From SIG701 sp045611685 (GTDB lineage Bacteria; Bacillota; Clostridia; Oscillospirales; CAG-272), in NCBI GenBank assembly GCA_045611685.1, contig JAZKXO010000106.1:99719-163718 (forward strand): 64,000 bases of DNA, written 5' to 3'. Position numbers and translations under genes: made by a program. Within the stretch, counting starts at the first letter, position 1; every line of letters begins with the position of its first letter. The notes beneath the pieces were generated by a model. It ran no database searches, was not told where the DNA came from, and worked only from the letters and a program-made list of their open reading frames with translations. Positions 61,014 to 64,000 of this stretch are shown piece by piece.

Positions 61014-61706
61014 TTATTTTCGAAACATAGCGGAGAGCGCAGTTTCATCGAGAATGACAAGACGTTTGCCATCGCGCCGCAAAGTTCCGTTATTTTCTAA
61101 TTTATCAAGTGCGCGATAAAGAGAAGCGCGCCCCATCCCAAGCGAATCCGCCAGCGCGGAATAACTGCCTGCCAGGGAAATAACGCCTGCTTCGTCACGC
61201 GGCAGTTCAGACAGATATACGGCAAGCTTGGCCTCGGCAGAGCCTGCCGTAAAGGCTGAAATTTTCTGATTCAAAAAACAGATGCGCTCAGAAAGAAAGC
61301 GGATATAGTTTTCACTCAAACGGCTATTTGAAGAGATAAGTCTCTTAACCGTCTTTTCGGGAATGAGAAGCACTCTCGTCTCGGAAAGTGCGCGTATTAC
61401 CGTTTCGTAGCGATTATTTTCCGTGTACAAAGAAGCCGCACCGAATATTTGGCCTTTCCCCAAAGTTCGAAGAAGAATACCGTCATTAGAATAATCGGAG
61501 AAAACGCCCGCTGTACCGTCAGCAATCACCGCAATTCCGGTAATCGGTGCCTCTGCGCTTTGAATAATCGTATCAACAGAATATGAAATGAATGCACATT
61601 CTGAAAAGAAAGGAGTTTGCTTCTCCACAGTAAGCGGCGAGACATCCGAAAAGAGAAATGTTCCCACGAGGATATCTTCGATCTCTTTCATACAAATTTC
61701 TGTCAT
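61014..61706 (-). CDS. Crp/Fnr-family transcriptional regulator
   Basis: A 230-residue two-domain regulator: an N-terminal cyclic-nucleotide-binding-like beta-roll (LRTLGKGQIFGAASLY) and a C-terminal winged helix with SYSALADSLGMGRASLYRALDKLENNG. There is no FNR-type N-terminal Cys cluster, so an Fe-S O2 sensor is unlikely; the effector is unknown. The ATG at 61706 follows GGGAGG. Its promoter carries a perfect inverted repeat, suggesting autoregulation. The ABC genes follow in the same direction and are the probable targets. Confidence 0.92.
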   Translation of the reverse strand: MTEICMKEIEDILVGTFLFSDVSPLTVEKQTPFFSECAFISYSVDTIIQSAEAPITGIAVIADGTAGVFSDYSNDGILLRTLGKGQIFGAASLYTENNRYETVIRALSETRVLLIPEKTVKRLISSNSRLSENYIRFLSERICFLNQKISAFTAGSAEAKLAVYLSELPRDEAGVISLAGSYSALADSLGMGRASLYRALDKLENNGTLRRDGKRLVILDETALSAMFRK

Positions 61707-61722
61707 ACTCACCTCCCGCAAC

Positions 61723-61738
61723 TGTCTCGTTTGAGACA
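61723..61738 (-). promoter_or_regulatory. Candidate Crp/Fnr-type operator
   Basis: TGTCTC (61723-61728) and GAGACA (61733-61738) form a perfect inverted repeat with a four-base GTTT centre, the spacing of FNR/Crp-like sites. It covers the predicted transcription start, just downstream of the -10 box, which implies repression of the regulator and the ABC genes. Confidence 0.65.
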
Positions 61739-61743
61739 ATTAC

Positions 61744-61772
61744 AGTATACATCCATTTTACAAATTTGTCAA
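61744..61772 (-). promoter_or_regulatory. SigA-type promoter of the Crp-ABC operon
   Basis: Minus-strand TTGACA (61772-61767), 17-base spacer, TATACT (61749-61744). Confidence 0.87.
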
Positions 61773-61826
61773 GTGTTTTCCGCGGAACACTATTTATGAA
61801 TGAATTGTAAAGAAAACGGGAATTGT

Positions 61827-61855
61827 TTGAAATTTTCTCAGAAATGTTATACAAT
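61827..61855 (+). promoter_or_regulatory. SigA-type promoter of the nucleotidyltransferase-galE pair
   Basis: TTGAAA (61827-61832), 17-base spacer, TACAAT (61850-61855). The start site would be near 61862, only about ten bases before the TTG start codon used below. Confidence 0.7.
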
Positions 61856-61872
61856 ATTATAAAGGGCATTAC

Positions 61873-62832
61873 TTGTCCAATAATACCGGAAAGGATATTC
61901 CGTTTTACACGGACATGGAAAACAGTATGACTCTATTTGTATTGGCAGCAGGTCTCGGCTCGCGTTACGGCGGCCTCAAACAGCTCGACCCCATGACACC
62001 TCACGGTGAATTCATTATCGATTTCTCCATCTTTGACGCGATCCGCGCCGGTTTTGATCACGTAGTATTTATTATCAAGAAAGAGAATTACGACGTATTC
62101 CGCGAGACGATCGGTGCCCGCATTGAAAATAAGATAAAGGTAGATTACGCTTTTCAGGCAATTGACAAACTCGTGCCGGCAGACAAGATCCCCGAAGGCC
62201 GCGTAAAGCCCTGGGGAACATTCCACGCGCTCCTTTGCGCCAAGGAATATCTTAACGAGCCGTTTGCGGTAATCAACGCTGACGACTTCTACGGTGCAGA
62301 TGCTTATAAGAAAGTTGCGGACTTCTTGCGCAGCGTCGCAGACAAAGACAACAACCGTTCCTTCGCCATGGTCGGATACCGTCTCGGAAACACGCTGACC
62401 GACGCAGGAAGCGTTGCACGCGGCGTATGCGAAACGAAAAACGGTATTCTCACGGTTATCAACGAACGCGCCAAAGTTTTTAAAGATTCAGACGGTGCAC
62501 ACTATGAAGACGAGAACGGCGCATCTGTCCCCGTATCGCCCGATACGCCGGTTTCTATGAACTTCTGGGGATTCACACCGGATTTCTTCAAGGATTCCGA
62601 AAAGTATTTCGGAGAATTTCTGAACACCGAACACAAAGATCCGCTCAAAGCCGAGTGCTATCTCCCCGTGGTCGTCGGCGAGATGATCAAGAAAGGTGAG
62701 TGTGAGGTCTCCGTACTTCAAACAACCGCCAAGTGGTACGGCGTGACCTATCTCGAGGACAAGCCGGGCGTCGTTGCAAAAATCCACGAAATGATCGAAA
62801 CCGGCGAGTATCCCGACGGACTCTGGAAATAA
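61873..62832 (+). CDS. Sugar-phosphate nucleotidyltransferase
   Basis: Rossmann-like NTP-transferase forming a nucleotide sugar. The signature LAAGLGSRYGGLKQLDP lies near residues 24-40 of the long form, with INADDFYG as the Mg-binding Asp motif. The TTG at 61873 follows AAAGGG but lies very close to the predicted transcript start; ATGs at 61915 and 61927 are alternatives, and the latter starts right before the signature strand. Relatives are annotated only as nucleotidyltransferases; the sugar is unknown. It is 21 bases before galE, suggesting a shared surface-sugar pathway. Confidence 0.88.
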   Translation: MSNNTGKDIPFYTDMENSMTLFVLAAGLGSRYGGLKQLDPMTPHGEFIIDFSIFDAIRAGFDHVVFIIKKENYDVFRETIGARIENKIKVDYAFQAIDKLVPADKIPEGRVKPWGTFHALLCAKEYLNEPFAVINADDFYGADAYKKVADFLRSVADKDNNRSFAMVGYRLGNTLTDAGSVARGVCETKNGILTVINERAKVFKDSDGAHYEDENGASVPVSPDTPVSMNFWGFTPDFFKDSEKYFGEFLNTEHKDPLKAECYLPVVVGEMIKKGECEVSVLQTTAKWYGVTYLEDKPGVVAKIHEMIETGEYPDGLWK

Positions 62833-62853
62833 TTTCTTTGGAAGGATTGTATT

Positions 62854-63867
62854 ATGGCTATTCTTGTCACCGGTGGAACCGGCTATATTGGCTCGCACAC
62901 CGTTGTTGAACTTCAAAACGCAGGATACGACGTTATCGTTTGCGATAATCTGTCCAATTCCTCCGAGAAATCTCTTGCCCGTGTGGAACAGATCACCGGA
63001 AAGCCCGTAAAATTTTATAAATCCGATATCCGCGATCGCGCCGCTATGGATGCGATCTTCGAAAATGAAGACATCACGGCCGTTATCCATTTCGCTGGAC
63101 TCAAAGCGGTAGGTGAATCCGTCTTAAAGCCGTGGGAATACTACGATAACAACATTACCGGTACGCTGACCCTTGTCGATGCAATGCGTAAGCATAACGT
63201 AAAAAATATCATTTTCTCTTCCTCCGCCACAGTTTACGGCACACCCGCATTCGTTCCGATCACCGAAGAGTGTCCGAAAGGGCAGTGCACAAACCCCTAC
63301 GGCTGGACGAAATCCATGCTGGAACAGATCCTGACCGATATTTATACAGCTGACAACGAGTGGAACGTAGTGCTCCTCCGCTACTTCAATCCGATCGGTG
63401 CACACAAAAGCGGACTCATCGGTGAGGACCCGAACGGAATTCCAAACAATCTCATGCCGTACATTACACAAGTAGCTGTTGGCATTCGCCCCGAGCTCAG
63501 TGTTTTCGGAAACGATTACGACACGCACGACGGCACGGGTGTACGTGATTTCATTCACGTAGTCGATTTGGCGCGCGGTCACGTATGCGCAGTAAACTAC
63601 GCGCTGAAAACCACGGGTATCGAGGCCGTAAACCTCGGCACGGGTACAGGCTACAGCGTGCTGGATCTCGTGAACACCTTTGAAAAGGTGAACGGCGTGA
63701 AGGTCCCCTACGTTATCTCCCCTCGCCGTCCCGGCGATATCGGCACCTGCTATTCCAACCCTGCCAAGGCAAAAGCCCTGCTCGGCTGGGAGGCCCAATT
63801 CGGCTTGGAGGATATGTGTCGTACCGCTTGGAAATGGCAATCGCAAAACCCCAACGGCTATAAATAA
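62854..63867 (+). CDS. galE: UDP-glucose 4-epimerase
   Basis: NAD-dependent short-chain dehydrogenase that interconverts UDP-glucose and UDP-galactose. The cofactor motif GGTGYIGSH is at 7-15, the catalytic Ser/Tyr/Lys are in SSSATVYGTP and NPYGWTKSMLEQI, and LRYFNPIGAH follows. The 337-residue length is standard. GGAAGG precedes the ATG. With the upstream nucleotidyltransferase it probably feeds polysaccharide synthesis; no other gal genes are adjacent. Confidence 0.96.
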   Translation: MAILVTGGTGYIGSHTVVELQNAGYDVIVCDNLSNSSEKSLARVEQITGKPVKFYKSDIRDRAAMDAIFENEDITAVIHFAGLKAVGESVLKPWEYYDNNITGTLTLVDAMRKHNVKNIIFSSSATVYGTPAFVPITEECPKGQCTNPYGWTKSMLEQILTDIYTADNEWNVVLLRYFNPIGAHKSGLIGEDPNGIPNNLMPYITQVAVGIRPELSVFGNDYDTHDGTGVRDFIHVVDLARGHVCAVNYALKTTGIEAVNLGTGTGYSVLDLVNTFEKVNGVKVPYVISPRRPGDIGTCYSNPAKAKALLGWEAQFGLEDMCRTAWKWQSQNPNGYK

Positions 63868-63918
63868 AAGCAACAAAATCCGACGGTTTACGGGTTGTAC
63901 TCTAAAGGACAGTAAAAA

Positions 63919-63948
63919 AGCCCTCTTGTGTAAAGGGGGCTGGATTTT
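63919..63948 (+). terminator. Weak terminator after galE
   Basis: GCCCTCTT pairs with AAGGGGGC (one GT pair) around GTGTA, followed by TGGATTTTT. Moderate stem and interrupted T run make it a weaker candidate. Confidence 0.55.
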
Positions 63949-63967
63949 TGCGAAGCAAGAAGACTGG

Positions 63968-63999
63968 GGGATTGTTAAGAGCAGACAATTGACAATCCC
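63968..63999. repeat. Inverted repeat at the window end
   Basis: GGGATTGT (63968-63975) is repeated inverted as ACAATCCC (63992-63999) with 16 bases between. It is separate from the galE terminator and could be one end of a small repeat element continuing past the window; the end prevents a decision. Confidence 0.4.
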
Positions 64000-64000
64000 T

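Noticed and set aside
61719..61740. Terminator reading of the TGTCTC/GAGACA repeat
   Set aside because: It lies at the transcription start, is GC-poor and has no T run; an operator explains it better.
1..64000. rRNA, tRNA, CRISPR arrays, complete insertion sequences, prophage genes, replication origin
   Set aside because: Intergenic spaces were scanned by eye; none contains a cloverleaf-like sequence, regular spaced repeats, transposase motifs or DnaA-box clusters. A covariance search would be needed to exclude small RNAs.

Overview
The window reads as a chromosomal segment of a low-to-mid GC, Gram-positive, endospore-forming Clostridia-type Firmicute, plausibly an Oscillospiraceae/Ruminococcaceae relative; that placement is inference. 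Evidence: a complete spoIIIAA-AH operon, the spoIIAA-spoIIAB-sigF operon, ytfJ/gerW, ricT, ScpA/ScpB, an L27 with the Firmicute cleavable N-terminus next to its protease Prp, an archaeal-type ProRS, a PPi-type phosphofructokinase, an 8Fe ferredoxin, and strong Shine-Dalgarno sites with TTGACA-N17-TATAAT promoters. No rRNA, tRNA, CRISPR array, prophage or intact insertion sequence was seen, and no gene-free stretch exceeds 300 bases.

Layout. 1-2.5 kb: 3' end of lgt, folD, then promoter, L21 leader and rplU-prp-rpmA. 2.5-7.3 kb: the spoIIIA operon, encoding the mother-cell half of the forespore feeding channel. 7.4-9.0 kb: a lone GtrII-type membrane glycosyltransferase. 9.2-10.8 kb: a small unknown protein and a YerB-like lipoprotein. 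10.8-12.5 kb (minus): yajC, a TIGR04086-type membrane protein and an esterase-like hydrolase. 12.5-22.8 kb (minus): a ten-kb run lon-engB-lysA-M50 protease-scpA-scpB-DUF2953-ytfJ-dacB-rluB-unknown. 23-26.7 kb: GNAT, rqcH, tmcAL. 26.7-33.8 kb (minus): holB-ricT-ferredoxin-trmN6-rsmI-metG-tatD, a variant of the Bacillus holB-yaaT-yabA-yabB-yabC-metS-yabD neighbourhood with a ferredoxin where yabA is expected. 33.8-45.6 kb: an exported unknown, coaE, a lytic transglycosylase, an M18 aminopeptidase, a KDPG aldolase-VOC fusion, prfA, tsaC, a topoisomerase A subunit, and a SpoIID/LytB pair. 45.6-47.2 kb (minus): spoIIAA-spoIIAB-sigF. 47.4-49.1 kb: PPi-type pfk and an AT-rich probable acquisition. 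49.2-54.4 kb (minus): proS-rodA and pcrA. 54.5-58.6 kb: a D,D-carboxypeptidase, pgi, a mini P-loop ATPase and a very cysteine-rich protein. 58.7-61.8 kb (minus): a Crp/Fnr regulator with a clear operator, followed by a SsuABC/TauABC-type uptake system. 61.8-64 kb: a sugar nucleotidyltransferase, galE and a terminal inverted repeat.

Most of the window is housekeeping and sporulation core. The least explained parts are the Crp/Fnr-ABC quartet, the mini-ATPase and its Cys-rich neighbour, the ferredoxin beside the Fe-S protein RicT, the aldolase-VOC fusion, the topoisomerase A subunit without a B partner, and the AT-rich island at 48.7-49.2 kb. No obviously unprecedented multi-gene system was found. 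Start sites were chosen by Shine-Dalgarno position and family length, so several differ from the longest possible reading frame.
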